Source: Hermodice carunculata (Eukaryota > Annelida > Polychaeta > Eunicida > Amphinomidae). From it: DNA of 64,000 nucleotides. Every line of letters starts with the position of its first letter. The stretch's first letter is position 1. This document shows positions 48,406-60,949 of this stretch, piece by piece. The DNA lies in the NCBI GenBank assembly GCA_964020975.1, contig OZ026620.1, positions 75,637,600 through 75,701,599 on the forward strand, read 5' to 3'. Position numbers and translations under genes: made by a program. The notes beneath the pieces were generated by a model. The model was not told where the DNA came from and did not search any database. It saw only the letters and a program-made list of their open reading frames with translations.

Positions 48406-49866
48406 GTAGAGCTGACAATTTGTAAGGCATAACCAGATGTCTGTCATCAGGTAGAGCAGATCTGTCTTGTTCCTAAGTTTTACCCGAAACATATTGTGCA
48501 AGTAGTTTAACAGTCCATTAGAATTCAAACTATGGTAAGATACATGCTGGATCTGTCCTCTGATTGGTCCAATTTTGTGTCTACTCAGAACTGAGATAGG
48601 TATGGCCGAGACGATACAAGAGCAGATAATACACATATCTGAAGCTATATACTTGCCAAGATGACCTCTTGAAGCAGCTCTAAGAGAATTAATCATAACT
48701 CTGACAGATACAAGTATGTTTGTTAGACCACCTACATATGACATCATGTGTCACCCATTTTCATTTCTTGGTTTTGTCTTTTGCAACATGCACAAATGTC
48801 ACAGTAATATTTGTCTTGGCATAACCCGCAGCACGCTACAGTGTATTCATCATTACGTCTCTTATGTCCCACATAATATCATCCCTGCCCTAGGGTATCT
48901 GAGCAAGAAATAGAGTATGTAGACTGCCCAATGAACAATAAACTAAAAAAAAAAAAAAAACAAAAACAAACAATACCATGGTGCAACTTTTTACACCCAT
49001 AGAACTTTTATAACTAAGCAAAATAACTTCATGAGTGTAAATACCCTTTCCCTTCTTCCCCGACACCCATCCATCAAAACGAAAAACACTAGACGTGTTG
49101 AGCAGACGAGTGTCCTAAGATCCGACATATATACTCTAAACATGCTAATGAGAAAGGAAACACTTTACTTGTGAAGGCAAGGCATTTAACCATATTTTGG
49201 TGACAGATTAAAATGTATATGAAAACTAATGAACCTACTCCGGAACTTTTTTGAACTGGCCCACTTGCTCACTGGCTTACCTCCACGTCTGTCACAACAG
49301 GAATGATACCAGCGTGACCATGCTGCCATTTAGAGCACGGAATACCACATCTAACTTGTATTCTAACAAGACGCAAAACATTAAATAGACAACTGTTGAC
49401 ACTGCAAAGACATTGTCATTCCATTTGTTGTAAAAACATGATTTTGTCTCATCGCATAAACACTTACCTGAGCCCCTGAAGGCACCGTTGCCACTAAGGT
49501 GAGAAACTAATATGCTTCAATGTCACCCCAACACAACCACGGACCCCATACGAGCACAGAATTTTTTAAAGGGTTGAATGCCAACAAGACGTACGCTATA
49601 ATCATCCCCCGTTGATCATTATTCGAGCCTTCTCCCCTCTGCTCCCTTACTTCCTGATTGGTCGATAAGATAGATGTGGGAGGTGTGTGGCTGTCAGGGT
49701 TCATGTTTACAAGGCCTCCACCTGACTCGAGATATGTTTACAATGTGCTGTAATCCTTGAAAAATTGACACGGGGAAAATGACAGATTATTCTGCTCTTA
49801 CCTATTCACAGTGGTTCCTCTCTCAATGGAGATCAAATTCTGGAGCAGCGGAGGTGCCATTCTTAT

Positions 49867-50037
49867 TACAGTGGTCCCTGTCTTGAGAGACCACTCCAAT
49901 GAGAGATCACCTTTTCGACCTACTTTGCTTAGTACTTTTCCTGTTATTTTATTTGTACCTCCTATGAGACCACCTCCCTTGAGAGCCCACAATATGGTTA
50001 TCCCCAGAGGTAGTCTTTCAAGACAGGCTTCACTGCA
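49867..50037. mobile_element. F2 MITE next to a second partial F2 start
   Basis: TACAGTGGTCCCTGTCTTGA and TTTCAAGACAGGCTTCACTG form the ends. A separate 'cacagtggttcctctctca' start lies just left at 49807-49866, so one copy has landed beside or inside another. Confidence 0.7.
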
Positions 50038-50642
50038 CATCTATATTATCCTCATCTTCTAGAAAGACAATTCCTTGTAATGTGGCCATCACTCTCGTGC
50101 CCTGGCCTTAGGGTAATCTAATTTGGGGTGAATTGTAGCATTGAGATCATGTCTTTTGACACCTAAATTACAGGCCACTAAGTTGGGTAGCAGGAGGAAT
50201 TTTATCTATTTTCCATTTTGGAATTTGATGTGGGTGAGATTTAATAATGATAATTTTCTAGCTACGCCATTAAAGTGGAAACTGGACCAGTTCTTTCTTG
50301 CTCCATATCACCCACTCGTGCTAAAATTGATGGAACCCAGGAACTCTACCCGATAAGACAACAGCCTGAGACAACAAGGTCTTGACAATGGGTCACCAAT
50401 ACACTGAATGTGTGACCTACAGGATACTGAAGTGAAAAATATTGTATGCTATATCTGTCTTAATGTCAAGCAGGCAGACTGTGCTACAATGCCCACAGGC
50501 TTTGTGTCAAGTCTGTCTGCCAAATTCATCTGGATTTATGTCCCGGTGTGTCCTACTCTCTGTGCCAGACTTTAACCCTATGTGTGCCCAAAATTATCTG
50601 AACAATTTTTGAGCATCCCACTTCAAGAAAAAAAAAAAACTT

Positions 50643-51890
50643 AAAAACAAGTGGCCCATGGGCCTAATGCTTTGCTGGCACCATGGCTATACTGCACCTG
50701 TTCATTTAAAATTGTGAGTCCTCAAGTGGCTTCTGAATATATAAAGCTTATGTACATTTAGTGTATTAAACCTCCACCAGATGTCACTTTGCTCCACATA
50801 TAATCATAGCTTATTTCTGCAATTCCTGTGATGGATATTGTTGCATGGGCCAAGACAACAATGAGCGAGTCCTTGACCTTGTCTTCAGTGACCTTGGGAC
50901 AAAAGATCAAGGTCACCCAGATTATGTAATACAAGAGGCCTATAGGCCTACCTGGTGCTGTGTTGACATTGCCATTAACGTCCAAGCTACACCCTTCCAT
51001 TACAAAATCACCTCTTTCAACTTTACAGGCATGGTGACCCCACAAAAAAGGACAAGGTCACTGATATGTAAAATTCTAGTTTTAAGCATTGTCTACAGTG
51101 TTGTCCCCAGCTTTTCAGGAGGGAAGGGCACCTTCCATCTAAAAAGGCACTTTTAAGCACACAATGACAATCAAAAAGGGCATCCAAAAGTAGCAGTCCA
51201 AAAAACAAGCTTTTTTGTTGTTTTTATTGGAAATAGTTCTGAATTTGTATGTTATACTCATGGTCAATAGATGAATCGATACATTGTTTTGCCAATTAGT
51301 TTAAATTATATTGAAATTTTTCCAAGAAAATGAATGTAATTGCGCAGAATATATATAAAAAAAAAAAAAAAACATAGGAGAATGGAGCACGGAGCTAAAG
51401 AAAAAGGCAGGGAGTAAAGAAAAAGGGCAGGGAGCAAAACAAAAGGGCAGGGCAAATCTCCCTTCTATTTTAAGTTAAAGACAACACTGGTCTATATATC
51501 CTATAAATTTGACAAGTCTAATCCCATTACTTTTCAAGATATGGAATTTGATATCTTAAAACACAGTTTGGTTCATAACTTTCATCAACTTACAGATCTA
51601 GCGCTACATTAGCAACTTAGACTTTGACCTCCATCACAATCCCAGCATATTTGGTGAAGATCTGCCAAAAATTAAAGATGCTAGAGTGTTCAAAAGATTT
51701 TCATATTTTGACTACTATATTGCATAATGTTGTAGGTGGTGCAACCAATATCCAAATGAACCAAGATTTTTATACATCCTTTAAGTCCTGTAAGTTACAT
51801 ATGGCTAACTTGAAAACTGTGGATGGTATTGCGGTCAAAAGATGTTCATATTTTGACCTATATTACATAATACTATAGGTAGTGCCGATA
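50643..51890 (+). repeat. F3 dispersed repeat copy carrying a hAT-like insertion
   Basis: 5' end 'aacaagtggcccatgggcct' and the body motifs 'attacaaaatcacctctttc' and 'attacttttcaagatatgga'. A MITE (51096-51489) interrupts it and its 3' end is lost at the foldback element that begins at 51893. Confidence 0.75.
51096..51489. mobile_element. hAT-like MITE inside F3, 394 bp
   Basis: Ends CAGTGTTGTC and GACAACACTG are perfect 10-nt inverted repeats, flanked on both sides by GTCTA (51091-51095 and 51490-51494). The subterminal 'gagggaagggcacc' and 'gggcaaatctcccttc' are also inverted. The F3 sequence resumes exactly after it. Confidence 0.7.
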
Positions 51891-51892
51891 CA

Positions 51893-52030
51893 TTATAGCA
51901 TGCTTTGTTGACAATATGAAGTATATCAACGAACACTGGATGCCATATAGCAGAACGAGTGAGTGAAGCGAATGTGTTCTGCTATATGGTATCCAGTATG
52001 AGTTGATAACTTCATATAAGCATGCTATAA
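51893..52030. mobile_element. Foldback element
   Basis: Arms of about 58 nt pair almost throughout: left 'ttatagcatgc', 'tgaagtatatcaac', 'ccatatagcagaac'; right 'gttctgctatatgg', 'gttgataacttcat', 'gcatgctataa'. The loop is 'gagtgagtgaagcgaatgt'. No transposase or clear target duplication was seen. Confidence 0.7.
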
Positions 52031-52285
52031 AATTTTTCTCAAGCCTGGGTCGATTTATACATCTCAATACACAAAGCAAAAATAAAAACGACATTTGCAG
52101 AAAGTTTTTCTCCTCATCAACACAATTACCGATGCAACCGGAAGAGTACCGATACCACCGGAAGAGTGCTGGTACTACCAGAAGAGTACTGACATATCAT
52201 ATCGCGGCACTGTAGCTTTTAGGCCTATGATACAGTATTTATACAAGACTGTTATAGAACTAAAATTGACCCAAACATGAGATAA

Positions 52286-52352
<67 letters not shown>

Positions 52353-52353
52353 C
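52286..52353. repeat. (TA)n(CA)n microsatellite
   Basis: TA run then about 22 CA units then a short TA run. Confidence 0.95.
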
Positions 52354-52413
52354 ATAAGTGTGCTTATTCCCTACGCTGTAATACTTCTGGTCCCTATACC
52401 TGTCGGTTTACGA

Positions 52414-52452
52414 CAGGAGGGCTTGTTATGCCTGGCATAACAAGCCCTCCTG
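52414..52452. repeat. Perfect 18-nt hairpin
   Basis: CAGGAGGGCTTGTTATGC and its exact reverse complement, separated by CTG only. Confidence 0.9.
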
Positions 52453-52827
52453 CCCACACCTACATATCTTTGCTTATCATCAAGGGCAGGCTTATGCACC
52501 ATGCATTATCAGTTTTTTCTTTTAGAAAAGATCATGCTTGTTTAAATCCATTATTTTCATCACCACTCACAGTTATGATACAGCCTTCCCCTGTCAAAAA
52601 AAACCATCAGTGTTCATGCTGAACGCGGTGTCTTAATGACCAGTTCACTGGGCTTCTGGATGTTAAAATTCAACAATGTTGGGCTGCTTGCTGGTTTTGT
52701 CCAATCTGATACATGCACACAGTTTTCTGCGAGACTTGGAATTGAAGACGCACTGCTTGTGTTAAGACAAGCAACAGGGCATGTCTGATACACCATTCTG
52801 CATGGTGGCAGCACTCACTTACTGTGT

Positions 52828-53035
52828 CAGGGTTTCCGCCAAAGGGTAAAACAGGTAAAATAGCATACCCCTAAAAAATTTCCAGGGTACTTTTGCTTAC
52901 CCTTAAATTTTGGTACCAAAGTGCAATTTTAGTATTTATCATCCCAAAATACCCCATAAATCTTCATTGTCAGACTTCTCACTTTGAAATATGAGCAATT
53001 GAGTACCCTAAAATTTCACTCTGGGAGAAACACTG
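52828..53035. mobile_element. hAT-like MITE
   Basis: CAGGGTTTCCGCC and GGGAGAAACACTG are imperfect inverted ends. The middle carries 'gggtaaaacaggtaaaata' and 'ttttgcttaccctt' type short repeats. Confidence 0.55.
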
Positions 53036-55488
53036 TGGATCACATGACATTTTCAACCAATGAATGAAGCAGGTTTCGTTCACCCTCCAGGTGTCTCCAC
53101 CTGCAACAGGTGGACACGAGGGAGAAGTTACCTGCAGTGCCACCTACAGACAACATGCTTCATTGCTCGTGAACCCCTTCACCAGGTTCACTGTGCCTCG
53201 ACTAGTAAATGAAGCAGAGCCATAGGCTGCTCACCTGCACATTAGATTTCAGGATAAACTTTTACGCAGTTCACTAAAAACTTGAATTTGTGTTATGAAT
53301 TTACACCAGAAAGAGCTTGGGTTGATTCAGGTCATGACATCATAGCAAACTGCCACGTTCAAAGTCCTGTAGTTCATTCTAACATGGAAATTGTTGTAAG
53401 CCAATTCACAAAAGGACAAAATACTGTCACTCTATTCCATGCCAAATTTACTTGAAACTGTCAATCTATTCAAGTGTGTTACTTCTTATTACAGATATAT
53501 CATTTTAGCTAGGCACATGCATTTGCCCTACATTTTAATGGTTCACATAAGATAAATATAAATTTACTCCTGTGTGTATCTAAATATCAATAGTGGTATA
53601 CACTTCCTTCTAGCAGCTGTTTTGCCTCATCCAGATAGAACTTTGCAAATCAGCTCCCAGAAATCAGGGAACATTGATGTTCTGCTGCCACGTCCACAGA
53701 AATTTTATCCATGTACATGTACTTCAGGCTTTGTAGCTGTAGCAAGGTATGAACTGGTGGCAGTATTCTGTGTCCGGAGTGCAGGATTTTTTATCGAGGG
53801 TTTTAGCATTAGGCTTTGCAGATTTTATTTGTTCTATGCACTGGAGAGTACATTTCACCCTAACCTTTAAAGGTATGGTGTGTGCGTAAGTATCAAGAAC
53901 ACTGCAATCTTTGTTGCATCAGAGTGATCTTTTCTGCATCTGAGTAACATCATTCTGGGGCAGATTTTTAAAATTGTGTTCATGTGGACAGGCCAGTTAT
54001 AATGATTATGCAGCATTTCTCATCTTGTTATCAACTTTCCAACTCTGATAATAAATGGTCAGTTATTCAGTTTGACTGGATACAAATGACGACATATAGG
54101 CAAATATTTTGTTCCCCAATTAGATGAGGAATTTTGATAATGTTACTGTTTCATCATCATCATCATCATCATCATTAATAAAACTTGCCAATGATCATCT
54201 AAACTCAAAGGAGTGTATTAGGAGTGACACAAAATTGTCAAATCCTGTCCCTTCACCATTACTTGAGCACATGAGGCCTGAGGGACACTGCAGAATACGT
54301 GTATATGGGTCTTGTGATTGCCTCATTCCCCTCAGCACACAAATGTTGACATTTGACTTTGTGATGTATGTGGATTTTACCTCTTCATGCCAAGTGCATT
54401 AACATTAACGCTGTCCTTATGGGACCATCACCTGAAAATTCTGTGTTTTTAGTCTACAATAATCATGCCTTTTCAAATTCAAAGCCAGGCTTTCATAAAT
54501 GTACCTGTTGCGTAGGCATAGTTGGTCACGGATGCACTGCACTGCTACTAATAAACCAGACACTGCAATGTCTGCCGTTATTTGATGTGCACAGCTTTCG
54601 CCACACGCTAAAGGGTTAATCTAGGGAGTAAATACACATTACACAGAATAAGCAACCACATGCGTGCTTCTAATTAGCTTGATTACCATCCAAACATCAT
54701 GAATAAATGCAAACACACAAATCTGCAGCCTAATTTTCTCTGATCCATTGAATTCCTTAGCATTATGTCACACATTCCTTCCCGAGTCTCAGACTGCAGG
54801 TTGCTCATATTTGGAGCAGTAATGTGTGCAGAGAGAGAGGAAAAGAACTCTTCCTCTAGCAAACAATAACGTGGACGATAAGACGATAAGTCACTGGCAT
54901 AGGTGACCATGGAGGGCATTAATATCCTTGTACTGTCTTGAAAACTGCAATAGGTGGGAAATGTCACGAAAATTACCAACAGCACTTACATCAAATACTC
55001 CTCACGGCTTGACGTCATGGTTTTTCACGCTACTTTTCTGATCACCACTTTTTGCCTCACTTTCGGACAAGTACTGAGTTCCATCTGCATATAGAACTCA
55101 CGAGTTTTTACTAGTTGTGATAAATTATTCATTTGTGTGTCATGAAAAACAAGGTTTTAGATGGAGGCAAAAGTGAGATAAAGGCTCGCATGCCAAGCCC
55201 TACTCAACCAGATTTTAGTTATGAATGCTATTGTGACAGTAACCAGTATTTTTTTTTTTTTTATTGTGAAAGTAGCCAGTATTTTTTTTTTTTTTTTTTG
55301 CTGATGAAAGCACGTCCTCTTTTTTGTACTCTGCTAGAGTAGATAAACCAGAACCCTTGGCCTGCTTCAGAGGCAACTTTTTTTAGCTGTATAATTACAG
55401 TGCTTCCTCACAATAATGCTACTGGGGTTCAAGAGGTAGGCTGTGTTACAGCAAATACCTACTGACAACAAGGGGACATTTGGAAGCA
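53036..55488. other. Gene-free stretch
   Basis: Only short random-looking ORFs, an (ATC)n microsatellite and two T-runs near 55250 and 55283. The minus-strand ORF at 54683-54985 starts after a fair acceptor but resembles nothing. Confidence 0.5.
54150..54176. repeat. (ATC)n microsatellite
   Basis: About eight to nine ATC units. Confidence 0.9.
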
Positions 55489-55662
55489 CAGCAGTCCCTG
55501 CTTTGAGAGACCACCCCTAGGGCAGGTCGTCAAGTGGTCACCTAAAGCAGGTGGTCTCTCATTGCTGGTAAATTAGCATGGAAAAGATACCTTAAGGGGA
55601 CTGGGTGAATGTCGTTTGAAAAGTCAGGTGGTTCCTCAGTGCAATGGTCCCTCAGAATCCAC
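55489..55662. mobile_element. F2 MITE
   Basis: 'agcagtccctgctttgagag', 'accacccctagggcaggtcg', 'ggtggtctctcatt' and 'gcaatggtccctcagaatcc' in the same order as the 33610 copy. Confidence 0.65.
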
Positions 55663-55911
55663 TTTTTGATGAGGGCTTTTATGTAGACGGAGCAGGGTAT
55701 CATGCAGTTTACAAGATTCAACCACACATGTAGCTGTAGGAGTTCATGAAGACAAGTCATGGCTCAGCTACATCCTCACCCTGACACTGGCCAATGTTGG
55801 TGTACACTGGGCTGTGTGCGTTGAGCTCATTACCCACATCTGTGCTGACCATGACAACTCTATCATGACAAGTTAACATCTGATCTGCAACTCGAAAGCA
55901 CCAAGCTGTAG

Positions 55912-56115
55912 TTAACCCTTTCAACATCTTCAATTGCACTTCCAGTTCATTAGAAAACAAATTTACATTTCAGTGAGAGTCGTTCATGATACCTATCATC
56001 GTAGCAAGCCACGTCAATAGCTTTCCTGATGTAGTATGTATGGGCATATTGCGCCAAAGGTATATGCCAAGGAAAGGTGTTGACCCGACTCCCTATGTGA
56101 TCCTGAAAGGGTTAA
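55912..56115. mobile_element. F1 MITE with CCCTTTCA ends (piggyBac-like)
   Basis: Ends TTAACCCTTTCAAC and CCTGAAAGGGTTAA. TTAA plus CCCTTT is the classic piggyBac terminal pattern (family knowledge). The hairpin 'caatagctttcctg ... caaggaaaggtgttg' ties it to the other F1 copies although the rest of the body differs. Confidence 0.75.
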
Positions 56116-56639
56116 CCCAGCCGCTTTTCCTGTGCCAAAGTAACTCTGTGGGCACATTCAAAGACAGAATGTCAAATTATGTAATAAAGCTGTTTTTCTA
56201 ACAGCACAACTACTGTTATATGCGTGCATGCTTGAATACCTCTACACGCACTCAGTGGCACACCCCACGTGAACCAAACCCACTCTTAGCTGGCTTTAAA
56301 CACCTAACATAAATCGTGACAGCATGTGTAAAAAGCTTGCATACCATCCACGAAAAAAAAAAAAAACTTTTAAAAATGATGTCTTTTGACTTCTGGTTGT
56401 ATATTTACAGTCATAAAAATGTCATATTTGGACTGTGATAAATTAAATATACATTAGGGTCTTGCAAACTACAGTACATGTTCACTCACATTACATGTGC
56501 TTCACATCAAATATATGTTTTTGCACCCATTTTACATGATTAAAACCCTGCTGATCAAGCTTCTCACTTCTATTATTCGCCCAATTTTCTTGTTTTTTTT
56601 TTGCTCTGATAGTGCAACAAACATCTCCAGGACTGCTTT

Positions 56640-57095
56640 GGGGTTCAATCGGAGACAGCCATAAGGTCAGCTGTCCTAAGAATTAACAATTTCGGAGGGT
56701 ATCAGTCGGGACGCAGACACAAAGTCAGCTGTACATGTACTAGGAAGTAACAACTTCTGAGATTATCAATCAAAAGCCAGCCATAAAGTTAGCTGTCCTA
56801 GGAAGCAACAATATCTGTGGGTATCTGACAGGAGGCAGCCATAAAGTCGGCTGTCTTAGGAAGCAACAATATCTGTGGGTGTCTGACAGGAGGCAGCCAT
56901 AAAGTCAGCTGTCCGGGAGCGATAATATCTGCGGCTTTCTGACAGAGGGCAGCCATAAAGTCAGCTGTCCTAGGAAGCAACAATTATCTGCGGCCATCTG
57001 ACAGGAGGCAGCCATAAAGTCAGCTGTCCTAGGAAGCACAAATATCTGCGGGTGTCTGACAGGAGGCAGCCATAAAGTCAGCTTTTCCAGGAAGC
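56640..57095 (+). repeat. About 58-bp minisatellite, eight units
   Basis: 'ggaggcagccataaagtcag' recurs near 56656, 56713, 56775, 56837, 56896, 56951, 57009 and 57067, each followed by 'ctgtcctaggaagcaacaat' variants. The leftmost units are the most diverged. Confidence 0.9.
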
Positions 57096-59278
<2,183 letters not shown>

Positions 59279-59460
59279 TACAGTAAAACCTCCCTATACA
59301 GAACACCCTTAAGACCAGAAAAAAGTGTTTGGTACAGTAAGGTGTTTGATATAGGGAGGTTTGCTTACATTGGAAATATACATTTGGGGCCGAGAAATGG
59401 TGTTCAGTATAGAGAGGTGTTCAGTATATGGAGGTGTTAGGTTAGAGAAATTTAACTGTA
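59279..59460. mobile_element. F2-type MITE, 'AAAACCTCCCTATA' subfamily
   Basis: Begins TACAGTAAAACCTCCCTATA and ends with 'gaaatttaactgta'. Internal 'gatatagggaggtttgctta' and 'cagtatatggaggtgtt' are inverted copies of the left end. TA at both edges. Confidence 0.75.
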
Positions 59461-60491
59461 CATGTACCGGCATGGGCTTATTCTTCTCATATATCAATGA
59501 AATATTCCCCCAGTGTTCCATAAAATCGAGTAATATCCCATTGACCCCCCCTCACGGTGTGTTCAAGCCTGTTGTGGTCCAATCCCTCACACTCCAGCAG
59601 AAATGTCATAAGGCACCCAGTATCTGTGCCTGCTTGATACCAGACCCGCACTTGGCCTGACCCAGATTCCTTCATTACTCAACCTGTGTTAGCATCTCCT
59701 CCACAGCCTGCCAGATTCCTGCATCCCTGGTCTGTCTCATCTGTCTCACAGCCCTACTGGGAGGAAGGATCTCAATGAGTCACCAAACATAGAACATTCC
59801 CAGGCAGCCGTTTGTTTGAGATTTCTGCGAGACCCACCATGATTCAGAAGTGACATTCAGTGACTTTCAATATATTTTGACAATGATAAATTATAAAATA
59901 TATTTTGGCTGGTAATATTTTTTTATTGGTGTCCACACCCCTTGTGACTTAGTGGGTGGGGCTTGAGATATACATGTCTTCCAAAATGTCCTACATACCC
60001 CCAGATCTGGAGGTTATCAAATGCACGAGGATGAAATGGCATCACTTTCACATTCTCTCTTTGTTCCCCCCCCCCCCCCTGGACTGCCTATCGTCAGCTT
60101 GGTAGAACATATATATTGGATTCCTCCCTACATAAATACTGATTTGCAAGTCTGGGTATAATTTTATGCCCAGGGCTCAACACAATGGAGCATAATATTC
60201 AGCTGTACAAATAAGCACTGGTCAGCAGAAAAATATGACTTTTGGTAGGAAATTTGATCCTATATGTTTATTTGCTTCCCTTTCAAAGCTTTAAAATTTT
60301 CTTGTGAAATGATTTGCAAGATAAAGACATATTTATAAGCCTTTTAAAACTGTTGCACTGAAATTATCACAACCAAGGGCCCCAGGTTGTGGAATGCTTT
60401 GATGCACTCTGACGTGTAAACCTGTTCTCTGCAAGCCAGAACCTCACACCTCTTCTACCAGCTGTGTACCCGGTCCACTAGAGATACATCC

Positions 60492-60949
60492 ATCTTAGTG
60501 GCCCCCTGTCTTCCAAGACCGCTCTAAATGAGAGACCACCTTTCTCGTTGAAGCAAAATCTTTTCTGGATACTCTGATAAGTAGAGTAGAATCTCCAATT
60601 AAGAACACCCCCATAAATAGACAATTTCTATATTGAAGACTACTAATATATGGACCCTTTTTTATCCTTACTTAAATTATATCCCCATTAAGACCACTCC
60701 CCTATTAAGACCACATTTCCAGTCCCTTAGATGTCTTAATAGGCAGATTCCATTGTATTTTTTATGTTATTCATACATTGTACTTCCTGTGAACTACAAT
60801 GAATAGACACCTCTATCGAAACACACTCGATATCTTTTCTGGATGATCTTTACACTTCTCATGAACTGGGATGAAAGACAAACTGTCTTAAAAGGCCTCA
60901 ATTTCGTCATTCCCCAAGAGGATTTCTCCAGGAAGGTTTCACTGCACAT
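60492..60949. mobile_element. F2 MITE split by another F2-type MITE
   Basis: The left part (60492-60581, 'ccctgtcttccaagaccgc') and right part (60758-60949, ending 'ggaaggtttcactgca') together have the motif order of the 49867 copy. The middle (60582-60757) is a complete different subfamily element, so this is a nested insertion. Confidence 0.6.
60582..60757. mobile_element. F2-type MITE, 'taagaccac' subfamily, nested
   Basis: 'agagtagaatctccaattaa' and 'aataggcagattccattgta' are inverted ends. The body holds 'cattaagaccactcccctat'. It is closely related to the copy at 63130. Confidence 0.7.

Noticed and set aside
54683-54985. 100-aa minus-strand ORF after a cctattgcag acceptor
   Set aside because: A fair acceptor and an open frame are all there is; wording resembles no family and no donor or partner exon is evident.
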